Notes: a model not told the origin generated them from the letters alone. A stretch of 64,000 nt of DNA from Vigna angularis (GCF_016808095.1 NC_068972.1:4911001-4975000); one strand, 5' to 3'; shown: positions 1 through 11,828, counted from the first letter of the stretch. Made by a program: numbers and translations.

Positions 1-64
1 GTGATCATAGTTTATTATAAAATTGTTGGGGGTGAGAAAAAAGGTAAAGGGGTACTGGCAAAAG

Positions 65-226
65 CTAAAAAGGAGAATCATGGGTTGTTCCTCTGATGCC
101 TTGTGCTACTGCAATAGCATAATTTAAGGAAGCATTAAAGATTGAAATGGACCAATTCGGGTAGAGAATGTCAATAATGACTCCAATTCCCAATAATACC
201 CTTCCTAACATGGCTACATTGTTAGC
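65..226 (-). other. Unassigned open stretch, possible 3' exon
   Basis: On the minus strand an acceptor-like CTCTAG is followed from 226 by 53 open codons and a TAG at 67-65. The peptide is hydrophobic (it includes GRVLLGIGVIIDIL) and looks more like a membrane segment than random intron. It does not match the CRAL-TRIO sequence expected next in the neighbouring gene, and I recognise no family. It may be an exon of another transcript, a captured fragment, or chance. Confidence 0.2.
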
Positions 227-439
227 CTAGAGTCTGAGACACCCCAGGGGCACTCCGGACACTTTCTGTGTGCCCCTCAGGCCCTGCCGGTGATCCCAAC
301 AGAGTTCCATATCATCTCTGCCCTCTCATTTATTGTTCTGATCCCTCAATCTTTTCTGTTTACTTCTTTTGTTTGTTTATCAATAATTGCTTCAAAATGG
401 CATTATGGAAATTTGGCTAATGCAACCATCCGCACTTAC

Positions 440-1622
440 TTGCGTCAAAAAGCATCACAAATTGCTCTACGTTTTTTGGCATCGTCGAAATAGCCACCTC
501 CATTGTAAATGCCAGCAAACGAGTAAACCTTCAGGGATTAAAAGAAAAAAATTAATAAATTAATAAATTACAATAGCATCACTTTATTTAGTTGCTTCTG
601 CTATAATAATTAATACCACTGATGAAATTGTGAAAGCGTTAACAAACTCTTGTCTCGTGTCTGGTAACTTACATTTTCTGGGAATGCAACTTTTGATAGT
701 CTTGCTTCAAACGAAAAATCTGTCACCACCCCAATTCAAATCACGAGTTTTATTTCAAGTTACCAAATTAAATAATACTATAAAAAATAAGGCAGAAACC
801 CAAAGTCCGAAATGAAGAAAAGGTTAACGAAATTACCATGACAGGTCTGGATTCGTCGTCATGACCAGCCACATAGGCCAACCCATCAGCCAGTTCTGCT
901 GAGAAATCATCCGCTATCAAGTGATCTGTTTTAAAATAATCCCATCAGTTAAAAACGGTATTTACATTCAAAGTTTCAACAAAAATAAATAAGAAAACCA
1001 AAAATTTAATAAAATACAAGTACTGCTAATAATATTTTTTTGTGTGTGTTTGGGGGTATACGGAGAAGGAAAGAAAAGGAGAGTGACCTAATGATTACTA
1101 GAGTGGGGTGCGTTTCACTTTAACGTTTGTTTGGTTCAATGGAAGGGAAAAGCAAGATTCTTTGGCGAGAGAAAACAAAAAGAGAAGTCGGCTTGTTTTC
1201 ACAACGGGCAAAAGCTTTTGCAAGAAAAAGGAATTAAGGAGATGAAGTGGGGAAGGAGAAAGAAGAAAGAAGAAAGAACTTGTGGAATATACCAGTGATT
1301 ACACTCTCTCTCCAGGCAAGACAGGCCTTGAGTTGCTTCGAAGCTTTTTTCACACTATCCCCTTTTGCTTTCAAGAACCGTTTCACACAAGCGTAGTTGC
1401 AAAACTTCTCCTACACAATAACAACAGCAAGAACAAAATAACTACAATTTAAGTCATCCTCAAATCACGTCAAGCAACAAAACCTATGAGTGAGTACTGA
1501 AAAAGTAGAGGGAAGAGAAAAACCTGCTTAACAGTGAGAGGGGTTTGTTTTCTGAGAAGCTCAAGAACAGCTTCGACTTTGGCTGTCTCCTTGTGATCTC
1601 CGAGCTCTGTTTTCTTCCCCAT
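440..1622 (-). CDS. Sec14-like / CRAL-TRIO lipid-transfer protein, 5' part (gene continues left of window)
   Basis: Five exons read on the minus strand: 1622-1524, 1410-1293, 925-837, 719-673 and 528-440. All have GT/AG borders and join in frame to about 147 residues. The start is the ATG at 1622 (protein begins [10 protein letters not shown]). An upstream in-frame start at 1661 exists, but related plant proteins, as I remember them, begin with MGKK. The product resembles plant Sec14p-like phosphatidylinositol-transfer proteins: a short N-terminal helical region ([18 protein letters not shown], residues 34-51) and then the first part of the CRAL-TRIO lipid-binding fold ([18 protein letters not shown]). 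The remaining CRAL-TRIO domain and C-terminus lie beyond position 1. The last visible exon ends in the donor AA|GTAAGT, and no continuation was found in 1-439, so that stretch is read as intron. The family moves or senses phosphoinositides at membranes; the specific role is unknown. Confidence 0.82.
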
Positions 1623-1840
1623 TTCGAGAAACACTAACTTAGAAACGTGAGGAGTTTGCAATAATTACCAAATCTCCAAGAAGGTAGCAAGCTAGAGAGT
1701 AGAGAACAGAACGACTATTATTCCAAACTTCTGCTTCACGCAACCATTAATATAAAGCAAAGGGCAGGGTTATTGTCGCTGATCTGAGAGAGAGAAACTT
1801 GAATTGAATGAATGTAATGTGAAGAAGGAAGTTGGAGGCT

Positions 1841-1850
1841 TTATTTATAG
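1841..1850 (-). promoter_or_regulatory. TATA box of the Sec14-like gene
   Basis: Minus-strand CTATAAATAA lies about 220 bases upstream of the ATG at 1622. It is the only good TATA match in the right place and predicts a 5' leader of roughly 190 bases. Confidence 0.5.
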
Positions 1851-3282
1851 CTAAACGACGGAAAATAACGCCGTTACGCAGGATGGGGGGAAACATTAAA
1901 CACTTATACGAGAAAGGCTTTTTGAAAACGTCAACACTTGTGTTTGTTATTACCCTTGAGAGTCCACAGTGGTTTTTTGAGTCAATGTCCCAAAATGGGT
2001 CCCCACTCAACACCGCAATGATGCCCCCGACAAGGATTCGTAACGGAAAACGCCGACTTTGCGTTCTTAAACTAGTTTCAATTTTTCCTAAGTGTTTTAA
2101 TATTTTCCCCAAGATGTGCCCAAAAGTTGTAAGTGTAATTACACATGAAAAAGAAAAAGAAAACAAATAACACTCTACTAGTTAAAGAGAAAGGTAAAAT
2201 ATAAAATATAGACAAAGGGCAGAGGAGATACAAGACAAATAAAGAATTTAAAAATTGATAGTTGTGAGATATCAAATCATTTAACAGAAATCGAATATAG
2301 GACTTCTAAGTTTTTCTAATGCGATGTCACCGACTGACCCATTTTATTAGTCTTTTCTCTATAATTGTGAAATTATTCTAAAATCATTTTTGTCACCATG
2401 CAGATGAAATATTCTTGAGAGTTACAGTTTTCATACAAGAAAAGATAGATTTTCTGAAAGGAGTAATTGGGGTTCTCATATCTATCACAATCAATGATTA
2501 TTAAAAATGTTAAATTTTTATAATCAAAATTAATAGGCAAAACTTATTAATGACTTTATAATATAATAAGGTGGTCAAATTTAAAGTTAATTTCATTTTA
2601 TTAAATTAATTCAATAGAATAAGATTTGTTTTCAGTGTATATTATTTGGTCTAATTTATAGGTGAGGTGAATTTTTCAACATATTCTCCTGCACCGTTAA
2701 CATCCAATATGAAAATTGAGAAAAGTTCGATAGACTCAAATTTTAGCTATGATAAGTTTTTAATTTTGATTATAATAGATTTTTAATAACTCTAATACTA
2801 TATTATGCTTTGGTTTTTAATTCTTATGATAAGTTCGATATATATACTTAGAAGTTAGTTTTTACTTAATTTGAAAAACTTTTAAATTTTATTTATAAAT
2901 CAATTACTTGAATTATATTATTCAGTGTTAATTATTATATTTTTATATTGTATTTCTTTATTGTTAATCTTATGCACTGTCTTAACATATATTTAATTAT
3001 AGTTTCAAATAAAAACACCATAATTAACCAAAACATTACTGTCTAACTATGTTGACTTGTGTATCGTAAGTTATAATAAAAGTTTTACCCTTTTTAAAAT
3101 GAATAAAACTGCCAATTTAATAAGTATTATTACAAGGATAATAAAGAAATAAATATAAAAAGTTAGAATCTAATGTTTTAAAAAAATACTGCTAAAAGAA
3201 ATTTGTGTACCAATTAAAATAGTTTTTCAGCTAAAAAAATTAGAAATGAATTGAAAAAGCTTACCAAACAAAACCTAGATTT
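1851..3282. other. Intergenic, no gene seen
   Basis: The first 300 bases are probably upstream promoter of the minus-strand gene. The rest is very AT-rich with stops in all frames; the overlapping short ORFs on both strands at 1747-2275 show no protein-like composition. No repeat boundary was recognised until the LTR element at 3288. Confidence 0.5.
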
Positions 3283-3287
3283 ATTAT

Positions 3288-3722
3288 TGTATAGTATGAA
3301 ATATTAACCGAGTGGTTACAAACAACCAACCAGATATTCAGGTAATCTGTTTATATCTTATTCTGTTTATATTTTATTGGGCTTATATCAGCTTAGGATC
3401 CATGAGGTAAATTATAAATACAAAGCCAGGGCCAAAGGCCAGGTATGTTCCACTTACGCATTATTCACTCTTGGCTACTCTAAAATACTCAGTAGTGAAA
3501 ATCATTCACTAAACATTCAACTAAGAGCCGAGGCTCCACAAAATCACACGCCTAACTTGAGCGTCGGAGTACCTTTTGCAGGTACATCCACCCCCGTCCA
3601 AAAGGAGACCGATCGGCTTGCGCCAACACCGATCGGCCAGCAGCTGGAGTTTGGAGGCGAGCGAGCGGCCCAGACGCGTCAGCAGGTTAGTCTCTCGGTC
3701 CCCAAAAATATCCACCGAAACA
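3288..3722 (+). repeat. Left LTR of the non-autonomous element
   Basis: Begins TG and ends CA, with a TATA-like TATAAATA at 3413-3420. The short open frames here are repeated in the right LTR and are not genes. Confidence 0.92.
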
Positions 3723-3725
3723 TTT

Positions 3726-3743
3726 TGGCGCCCACCGTGGGGC
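3726..3743 (+). promoter_or_regulatory. Primer binding site
   Basis: TGGCGCCCACCGTGGGGC starts three bases after the left LTR. TGGCGCC is the usual beginning of a tRNA-primed plus-strand site in plant LTR elements. The exact primer tRNA was not identified. Confidence 0.65.
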
Positions 3744-3758
3744 CGAGCGTCAAACCCA

Positions 3759-3848
3759 ATGATGACCACAAGAAACCAAGACAAGCGTTCAGTATCGACA
3801 TCACTATTTCGGATCAACACCAGAAAATTTCGACAAAAACTACAGTAG
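3759..3848 (+). pseudogene. Gag leader remnant
   Basis: An ATG 36 bases after the LTR opens MMTTRNQDKRSVST and stops after 29 residues. A start of the MTTR type right after the primer site is common for gag in plant Ty3-type elements. Nothing further of gag is visible, so this is a relic or only a conserved leader. Confidence 0.35.
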
Positions 3849-4431
3849 ATGAATCATCATCTCTACGTGAGACGTCGTCAACAAGATAAGTATTTTTTGA
3901 AATATGAATATTTCATAAAATATCTAATTGATAATAGATATTATAACAACTATTTTTATGTTAAATATATATGTTATAATCCATAATATATTATATGATA
4001 TATGATATAGTATATAACTATAAATATAGTTATCTAATTATTATAACCGAAACATTTTTTGGCATGATTAAAATAGTGAAAGATATTGTTGTGTTAGAGA
4101 TAATTATCAACAACAATATTATAAAATCTCAAGACGGTTTAGATACCTTGTTTATTATATATGTTATTTATTCGGTGCAATTCATAATATCTGGTAACCG
4201 AATCATTTATTATACGGTTATATACCATAATCATTTTAACAAGACAACATCTTGAAAAAATATATATCAAAATCCACGCCATCAACTATGCGAGTGCAGA
4301 CTAAGGTCTAGTCATAAACGGACTTCATGCTTAAAGTATCATGGAATTCAATTAACGAAGGAGAGGTCTCCTATTGCAAACACTGATTGCCAATTTCGTC
4401 AGCAAAGTTCATAATTAACGATCAAGTCCAA

Positions 4432-5020
4432 GACCGAGCGGTAAATCCCTCTCGGGAGAGAGGTAAAGCCCTCTCAAAGACGAACGGTAAATCCCGTTCA
4501 CTAGGAAACAATCCTAGCTCAAAACAGAGGTAAAACCCTCTCAAAGCCGAACGGTAAAGCCCGTTCCCTAGGAAGCACTCCTAGGTCGAAGACCGAGCGG
4601 TAAATCCCCCTCGGGACAGAGGTAAAACCCTCTCAAAGCCGAACGGTAAAGCCCGTTCCCTAGGAAGCACTCCTAGGTCGAAGACCGAGCGGTAAATCCC
4701 CCTCGGGATAGAGGTAAAGCCCTCTCAACGACGAACGGTAAATCCCGTTCACTAGGAAACACTCCTAGCTCAAAGCAGAGGTAAAACCCTCTCAAAGCCG
4801 AACGGTAAAGCCCGTTCCCTAGGAAGCACTCCTAGGTCGAAGACCCAGCGGTAAATCCCCCTCGGAAGAGAGGTAAAACCCTCAGACGAATGGTAAATCC
4901 CGTTCACTAGGAAACACTCCTAGCTCAAAGCAGAGGTAAAACCCTCTCAAAGCTGAACGGTAAAGCCCGTTCCCTAGGAAGCACTCCTAAGTCGAAGACC
5001 GAGCGGTAAATCCCGCTCGG
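4432..5020. repeat. Irregular hairpin repeat array (blocks of about 92 and 156-159 bp)
   Basis: The phrase GACCGAGCGGTAAAT recurs at 4432, 4591, 4683, 4842 (one change) and 4998, spaced 159, 92, 159 and 156 bases. Each block holds several mini-hairpins of the form stem-TAAANN-stem: GAACGG/CCGTTC, GAGAGG/CCTCTC, and a CTAGGA/TCCTAG stem with a different loop. Confidence 0.85.
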
Positions 5021-5025
5021 GTAAT

Positions 5026-6075
5026 GTCGAAGGTCGAGAGGTAAAACCCTCTCGACAAATGTCGAAGACCGAGAGGTAAATTCCTCTCGGTTCCTGTTGA
5101 AGGACGAGCGGTAAATCCCGCTCGGTTACTGTCGATGGTCGAGAGGTAAAACCCTCTCGACAAATGTCGAAGACCGAGAGGTAAATTCCTCTCGGTTCCT
5201 GTTGAAGGACGAGCGGTAAATCCCGCTCGGTTAATGTCGAAGGTCGAGAGGTAAAACCCTCTCGACAAATGTCGAAGACCGAGAGGTAAATTCCTCTCGG
5301 TTCCTGTTGAAGGACGAGCGGTAAATCCCGCTCGGTTACTGTCGAAGGTCGAGAGGTAAAACCCTCTCGACAAATGTCGAAGACCGAGAGGTAAATTCCT
5401 CTCGGTTCCTGTTGAAGGACGAGCGGTAAACCCCGCTCGGTTACTGTCGAAGGTCGAGAGGTAAAACCCTCTCGACAAATGTCGAAGACCGAGAGGTAAA
5501 TTCCTCTCGTTTCCTGTTGAAGGACGAGCGGTAAACCCCGCTCGGTTACTGTCGAAGGTCGAGAGGTAAAACCCTCTCGACAAATGTCGAAGACCGAGAG
5601 GTAAATTCCTCTCGTTTCCTGTTGAAGGACGAGCGGTAAATCCCGCTCGATTACTGTCGAAGGTCGAGAGGTCAAACCCTCTCGACAAATGTCGAAGACC
5701 GAGAGGTAAATTCCTCTTGTTTCCTGTTGAAGGACGAGCGGTAAATCCCGCTCGATTACTGTCGAAGGTCGAGAGGTCAAACCCTCTCGACAAATGTCAA
5801 AGACCGAGAGGTAAATTCCTCTCGGTTCCTGTTGAAGGACGAGCGGTAAACCCCGCTCGGTTACTGTCGAAGGTCGAGAGGTAAAACCCTCTCGACAAAT
5901 GTCGAAGACCGAGAGGTAAATTCCTCTCGGTTCCTGTTGAAGGACGAGCGGTAAATCCCGCTCGGTTACTGTCGATGGTCGAGAGGTAAAACCCTCTCGA
6001 CAAAATGTCGAAGATCGAGCGGTAAATTCCGCTCGGTTACTATTGAAGGTCGAGCGGTAAAACGCTTTCAGTTCC
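5026..6075. repeat. 105-bp tandem array, ten copies, each of three 35-bp hairpin units
   Basis: The marker GTAAAACCCT falls at 5041, 5146, 5251, 5356, 5461, 5566, 5671 (one change), 5776 (one change), 5881 and 5986, an exact 105-bp period. Each unit holds three 35-bp sub-units with perfect stems: GTCGAGAGG/CCTCTCGAC with loop TAAAAC, ACCGAGAGG/CCTCTCGGT with loop TAAATT, and CGAGCGG/CCGCTCG with loop TAAATC. The last copy is degenerate. Because 105 is divisible by three, long stop-free frames run through the array on the minus strand (375 codons at 4974-6101). I read these as a by-product of the repeat, not genes. Confidence 0.93.
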
Positions 6076-6143
6076 GCCAACGCAGCCTCCCTCAAACTCA
6101 TCAGTCCTATAGTTAACCACGGCTAAAGCCAACCGCTTAACTC

Positions 6144-6157
6144 GGACTTGGGGGGCA
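6144..6157 (+). promoter_or_regulatory. Polypurine tract
   Basis: GGACTTGGGGGGCA lies three bases before the right LTR, the place where plus-strand DNA synthesis of an LTR element is primed. Confidence 0.6.
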
Positions 6158-6160
6158 TAA

Positions 6161-6595
6161 TGTATAGTATGAAATATTAACCGAGTGGTTACAAACAACC
6201 AACCAGATATTCAGGTAATCTGTTTATATCTTATTCTGTTTATATTTTATTGGGCTTATATCAGCTTAGGATCCATGAGGTAAATTATAAATACAAAGCC
6301 AGGGCCAAAGGCCAGGTATGTTCCACTTACGCATTATTCACTCTACGCTACTCTAAAATACTCAGTAGTGAAAATCATTCACTAAACATTCAACTAAGAG
6401 CCGAGGCTCTACAAAATCACACGCCTAACTTGAGCGTCGGAGTACCTTTTGCAGGTACATCCACCCCCGTCCAAAAGGAGACCGATCGGCTTGCGCCAAC
6501 ACCGATCGGCAAGCAGCTGGAGTTTGGAGGCGAGCGAGCGGCCCAGACGCGTCAGCAGGTTAGTCTCTCAGTCCCCAAAAATATCCACCGAAACA
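6161..6595 (+). repeat. Right LTR of the non-autonomous element
   Basis: Same length and ends as the left LTR with about five substitutions, followed directly by the ATTAT target duplication. Confidence 0.92.
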
Positions 6596-6600
6596 ATTAT

Positions 6601-7705
6601 GAATGTCGTTCTTATAGTGGATGTTGTAGGTGAACTACTCATTATTGTACTTCAATTTATTGAAAACACCACAGTAGAAAATTATAACTCCTAAGAACTT
6701 ATACTTTCTAAAAGCAGAAAATTACTAAACAACCACTTGGTATTTTATTTAAACGACGATTATTAAATATTAAGTCAACCTTTGGAGTTAATTTAAACAA
6801 ACTCAAATTATAAATTGATATTAGATCGTAGAAAAGCAATTTTTCCAATACTAATAAAATCACTTGTTATTAAAGTAGTCATAAATGTATATTCCTACAA
6901 ACTTCATATTCAAGATATTCAGTTTTAACTGTAAAAGAGTACAAAAGAACTCATTATAGTATTTAATAGTTAGTAGGGATTTCTCTTTTTGCGACAATTT
7001 TCAAATCTAAAAATGTGAAATTTGAAGTAGACTTTGGAAAAATAATAAAAAGGATAAACCATTAGTCGAGAATCAAACTGTTACTAAAACTCTATGGTGA
7101 CGTTTTCACTAATTCTTGATATTCCTGATTATATATATTTCGCTTGATTTTACCAATTACACTATATGGATATATGAATGACTATTCAATAACTTTTGGC
7201 CACAGAGATTGAGTTGTTCCTAAAGCTATTTCTTTTTTATTATATAAAAATTAAATGCACAAAAACATTTAGTGCATATATAATGTGTTTCTAGTTGAAT
7301 ATGGAAATAGTGTTCGGAAGAAGTAAATTTTTATAGTGTACATTAATATTTATAGATATCATTTCACACAATTGATTATTTTAAAAATATTTTAAATTTT
7401 CTATTTATGTAAAATTTTATGAATTTTTACTTTCTATCTTAATCTTTTCTACCTTTTTCTTGAATTTGCATTATATTTCAATATAATTGAAAAATAAAAA
7501 ATGTAATTACAAATAAGATTTTTGAAGAAGCTGCACCATAATAACCAAACAATTGAAGAGAATTGTTGTTATTATTTTTGCATATTTCACTAATTTAATT
7601 ATCTGAAAGTAAAAGGAAAAAAAGGAACAAGTAAAAAAAAACTAAAGTGTATGCACTAAACACAATGTCTATAAAACTCTGGATTCCAAAAGAGTTTAAC
7701 ATTTA
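6601..7705. other. Intergenic, no gene seen
   Basis: AT-rich sequence with short frames only; no conserved protein or repeat end recognised. Confidence 0.5.
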
Positions 7706-8005
7706 GGCCCTGTTTTTTGAGTGGATTTGAGAGGATGGATTTGAGGGGATTTGAGAGGATTTGAAAATAATTTTTTTTGTCGTTTATTTGAGTGAATTTG
7801 AAGGTAAATAAAAGTGAATTTGGAAATAATTTTTTTTAATTTGTCATGTCAATACAATTCTGTACTAATTCTCATAAATTTTATTTCCAAATTCACTCTC
7901 ATTTACCTCCAAATTCACTCAAATAAACGACAAAAAAAATTATCTTCAAATCCTCTCAAATCCCCTCAAATCCATCCTCTCAAATCCACTCAAAAGAACA
8001 GTGCC
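7706..8005. mobile_element. Hairpin MITE, Harbinger/Tourist-like, 300 bp
   Basis: The two halves are inverted copies over almost their whole length. The left end GGCCCTGTTTTTTGAGTGG matches the reverse complement of the right end (GGCACTGTTCTTTTGAGTGG), and inner tracts such as GAGGATTTGA and AAATTCACTC mirror each other. The left flank TTA suits a 3-bp TWA target site; the right flank (AAA) does not match. A diverged copy at 54473-54760 has matching TAA flanks, which supports the class. No coding capacity. Confidence 0.75.
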
Positions 8006-11000
8006 AAAATGAAAAATCCATGAATCCCGCAAATGATCGCGCAAATTCAATCACAAATCCGTCTGCTCAAACAAACATAATTAGAGATAATATTAATATA
8101 AAATACATAAGTTGGTATAAATATCGGTTTACAGATAAGATTTATGATTTGAATTAAATTTAAACTCTATTTCTTGATATATTTTTCCATGGAAGCATCT
8201 ACTTCTAGCGAAGATAATTTGAATGTTTATGAGTATTTTACTGAATTTTGAATTATTTAGGATGAAGTAGATAACTATAAACTAGAACCCACTGTACCCC
8301 GCTACTGTCTGCAAAACAAAATGTACCCGGCATATTATGAATAATATCTTGGAAAGAAAGAAAGAGCATCAAGTTATCTAAGGGACTTTTATATTGCTAA
8401 GATAAATTCTAACCATTATTCTAATATTAGATTAAAAGGTGAATTTTAAACTTAATTCAATCACACGAAAATCTTAAGAAATCTGCAAAAATCTTAAGGA
8501 ATCTGCAAATTTGGACTTGAGTGGACAATCAGTAAAATGCTAAAGTTGTCCATTTTTTTCAATTTAAAATTTAAATAATAATTTTCTATTATTTTCCCTA
8601 GCAGATAATTACTTTAGCCTTGTAACTAATAGAAGATACTATAAAATCATTTTTGAAGGACTCTTTGATTTAATTTTTTAAAAATCCATCATCGCCTTTC
8701 GGTCCATAGTGTGATTCTCTACAACATTGACATGAGCGCAATTTAAACTTTTTTTCTATACGCAATTATTATAATAAAGATGTATTTTTTATTTTAAATT
8801 CACTGGATAGAGTATTTTCATTATAGTCTTGCAAGGTGTCATTCAAAAGTTTCATAAATAATTGAAATTTCATCACTCTCACCTATTCACAAGACATAAA
8901 ACAAATGACAACCTTTTGAAATAACAAAAGTGTCTCTCAATCACTTCGCAATCTTTCATACACAGAAGTATAAGTGTTTCTTGAAAATTCTTCTGACTCA
9001 TATCACAAAACATGTATTTTATTCAATCTTACATCATAACATCATCCTATGGAATATCAACTACTTTGTTGTGTCATGTCTATAGTGTGTAATTCTTCAA
9101 AAATTTCTCATAAATAAGAAATCTTGTATGATTTTTAATTACAAGTACTTACTCATTCATTAAGTCTCAAACGAGAAAATAAAATTCATTCATGAACCTT
9201 GTTATAAAACAATAAAAATCTAAATGCATAAAAATGAAAAAGTTAAATGGCAAATAAAATTGGACGGAAAATACCTTACCCTAACATATTTTTTACTTTT
9301 ATTCAGTTTCCTTTTCATGCATATTTTTCTCTTACCATTATTTTTGACCTTACTTATTATGTGGGTTTTCCACTTAAACGTTTCTAATATTATATTCTAA
9401 CTCTTCTTCAAACTTTTCTATTTTACACCTTTCATTACAAAAGATTATTTATATGGACAATTTCTTCATCGTTTCAACCTTTTCACATGAATGAAGAATA
9501 AGTAACGTAACCTTTTCTAAATAAATACTACTATATTTCATATAAAAGAACTATGAAGCCAACAAAGGTGCATGTGTAGTGTGTGGTTATCATCGGCACA
9601 TTACCTCTTTTATATACTAGCAACAACAGATTTTTAAATGAAAACGACAAAGTTTTTGTTATTAACTAAAAATAAGAAAAAAATATAATATTTGTAAGAT
9701 TTAATTTTTATTTTACAAGTTAATTTTATAAAATTGAATTATACTTAACTTTTCTAAAATCATACTAAGATTATTTAAATCTTATTTTAATCAAATTCAT
9801 TATGTGACAATGATATTGACTCATATTAGACTATTTACTAATATTTAATCTCACACAAAATTTTTATTCCTCTACATGAAGAATGGGTTTTAAATTCCAC
9901 ATAAACTATGATCGAATTAAAACATAATCTTCACCTTTATGAACTTAATTGTACATAAACTCAATTACTGAGAATTGGTGTATGAAAAGATAAATTTTCC
10001 TGATATTTAATCAATATATAAAATTTTTAAATGTGTAGAAGAGACTATGCCTTCTTCAAAGGCCTATTTTTTTTAGCTAATCAATGTAGAAATATCTTGT
10101 TAATTCCTATTTTTATATAGTATTGGTAGAGATTTTCAGCCTAATCTCCAAGAAGCCACGAACCAATTCTGTTTTTCCTTAACAATGGACTTTAAATTAT
10201 TTATAACAATATATAAATCAGCACATATAAATCAGCACGTAATCTTCATAATTATGAAATATAAAGCTGTAAACCAATACATATAATAACATAATTAAGA
10301 ATCATTACTAATGTATAGTGTATAAGAATTAAACCGTTTGTTTTCCTTCACCATTTTTATTTTTTATCCAAACACAAGAAAAGATATATACGCAAAGAAA
10401 AGAATTGTTATCTGTTATTATTAGATAATATATGTTTTGAAAAGGAAAGAAAATGTAATATTAAGTGGTAGGATTTTTTATTTGCGTGTTTTTGATCGTG
10501 TGTCTTTGGACAGTGGTTGTGGTTAGGAAATTATGATAGCACAGGAGATGCATATATTCCTTTACTCATGTAGCAGCTAGCGGCAAAGTGGCATTGAATT
10601 TTCATAGTGACAGTTCAATTATGATGTGTGAGACCTGAAGTGTGGTGTGTGCAGTGCAGGTCGAAGGGAAAGGCTGCAGTGATGGATTAGGCTGAATAGG
10701 AGAGTGACTGTGCGGGAGAGTAATTACTCGAACAAGTACATGATCATTTTTTTGGAAAATGGGATCATATAAGAACTTCTAAGTATGAGGCCAAAACAAT
10801 ACTCGAGCACGTGAACGGATATTGCGGGATAAGTAGAACTATGATTACTATCTATGTGTTACAGAGAGAAGGGTGGATGATTTTGTTTGTAGTAAGTAAC
10901 TGCTTACTCATTCAAATAATAGAGCTACTACAATACAACCATCTTTCCCTTATCTATGCCTATCTACCTATTAGGTATACCTATCTGTAGCTACCTAGCT

Positions 11001-11766
11001 TCCTTCTGATTTTGTGAACTGTGGTGTCTTTCCTTTGCTTTGCGTGTCTCCAATCAACACTACTAGTCTCTACTCTTGTTCTTTGCTTACAAGTGGAAAA
11101 TGGTGAATCCCACTTTTTCTGCTCTCAGATTGTTCTTATTGCATGGGGGGTTAAAGGGAATATTCATTCACCATCTCCACTCTCTGTTGAGATTTTATGG
11201 GAGATTCTCCTCTTCTTTTAACTTCTTCGTACCACCTTCCTAACTCTTTTCTCCTACTTTTTTTCCCCTCTCCATGCTTGTATGAATCATTTGGATATAT
11301 TCTACATATGTCCATTCTTTCTTCAATCATTATTCTCGTATACAACAATCTCTAAGTTTTGTTCCTTCAATTCGTTACTCATTCAACCATAATGCATGCA
11401 TCACCAATGGACTATAAAACATCAAATCACCATTTTACTAAAAAATCCAGCCAGCCAACCCTTGATTTATTTAATCTAAGCTATAACACCTACATCTTTA
11501 TTCAAATCAATTCTCCTTTGATTGGTATGCAAAGGACAAAAACATTTTTTTCATTAGCATTATATCAAACAGACCTGATAAAAAAAATTATATCAAACAG
11601 CACCTTCAAATAATATCATGACAAGCCACTTTTTTTGAAACCCTAATATCTTGTCATCATTTGAAGCAGTTGTGTAATAGTTAAAAAATTCTGTCTGCTT
11701 CCTACACACACATGTCTGTATATATGTACTATATGTATGTACTATATATCTATATATAAATATATC

Positions 11767-11775
<9 letters not shown>

Positions 11776-11825
<50 letters not shown>
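11776..11825. repeat. TA microsatellite
   Basis: About 25 TA units, with degenerate TATG/TATC-rich sequence on both sides (11710-11870). Confidence 0.9.

Positions 11826-11828
<3 letters not shown>

Larger units (their letters stand above)
3288..6595. mobile_element. Complete non-autonomous LTR retrotransposon, 3.3 kb, with 435-bp LTRs
   Basis: Two direct repeats of 435 bp (3288-3722 and 6161-6595) both begin TGTATAG and end CGAAACA. The flanks carry the same 5-bp target duplication, ATTAT (3283-3287 and 6596-6600). A primer-binding-like site follows the left LTR and a G-rich polypurine tract precedes the right one, so all the cis signals of a retrotransposon are present in the plus orientation. 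The 2.4-kb interior has no protease, reverse transcriptase or integrase; apart from a gag-like leader it is a tandem array of short hairpins. I counted about five differences between the LTRs, so the insertion is young. It must have moved using the proteins of a related Ty3-type element. It fits the LARD/TRIM-like class; the family name is unknown to me. Confidence 0.92.

Noticed and set aside
280..310. CCGGTGATCCCAACAGAGTT resembling part of 5S rRNA (as in Cassandra TRIM elements)
   Set aside because: The match is short and imperfect, and no other part of 5S rRNA is nearby.
1747..2275. Overlapping frames on both strands upstream of the Sec14-like gene
   Set aside because: They overlap the promoter and leader, and the translations show no conserved motif.
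5026..6075. Regularly spaced repeats suggesting a CRISPR array
   Set aside because: The units are contiguous 105-bp tandem copies without unique spacers, inside a plant LTR element.
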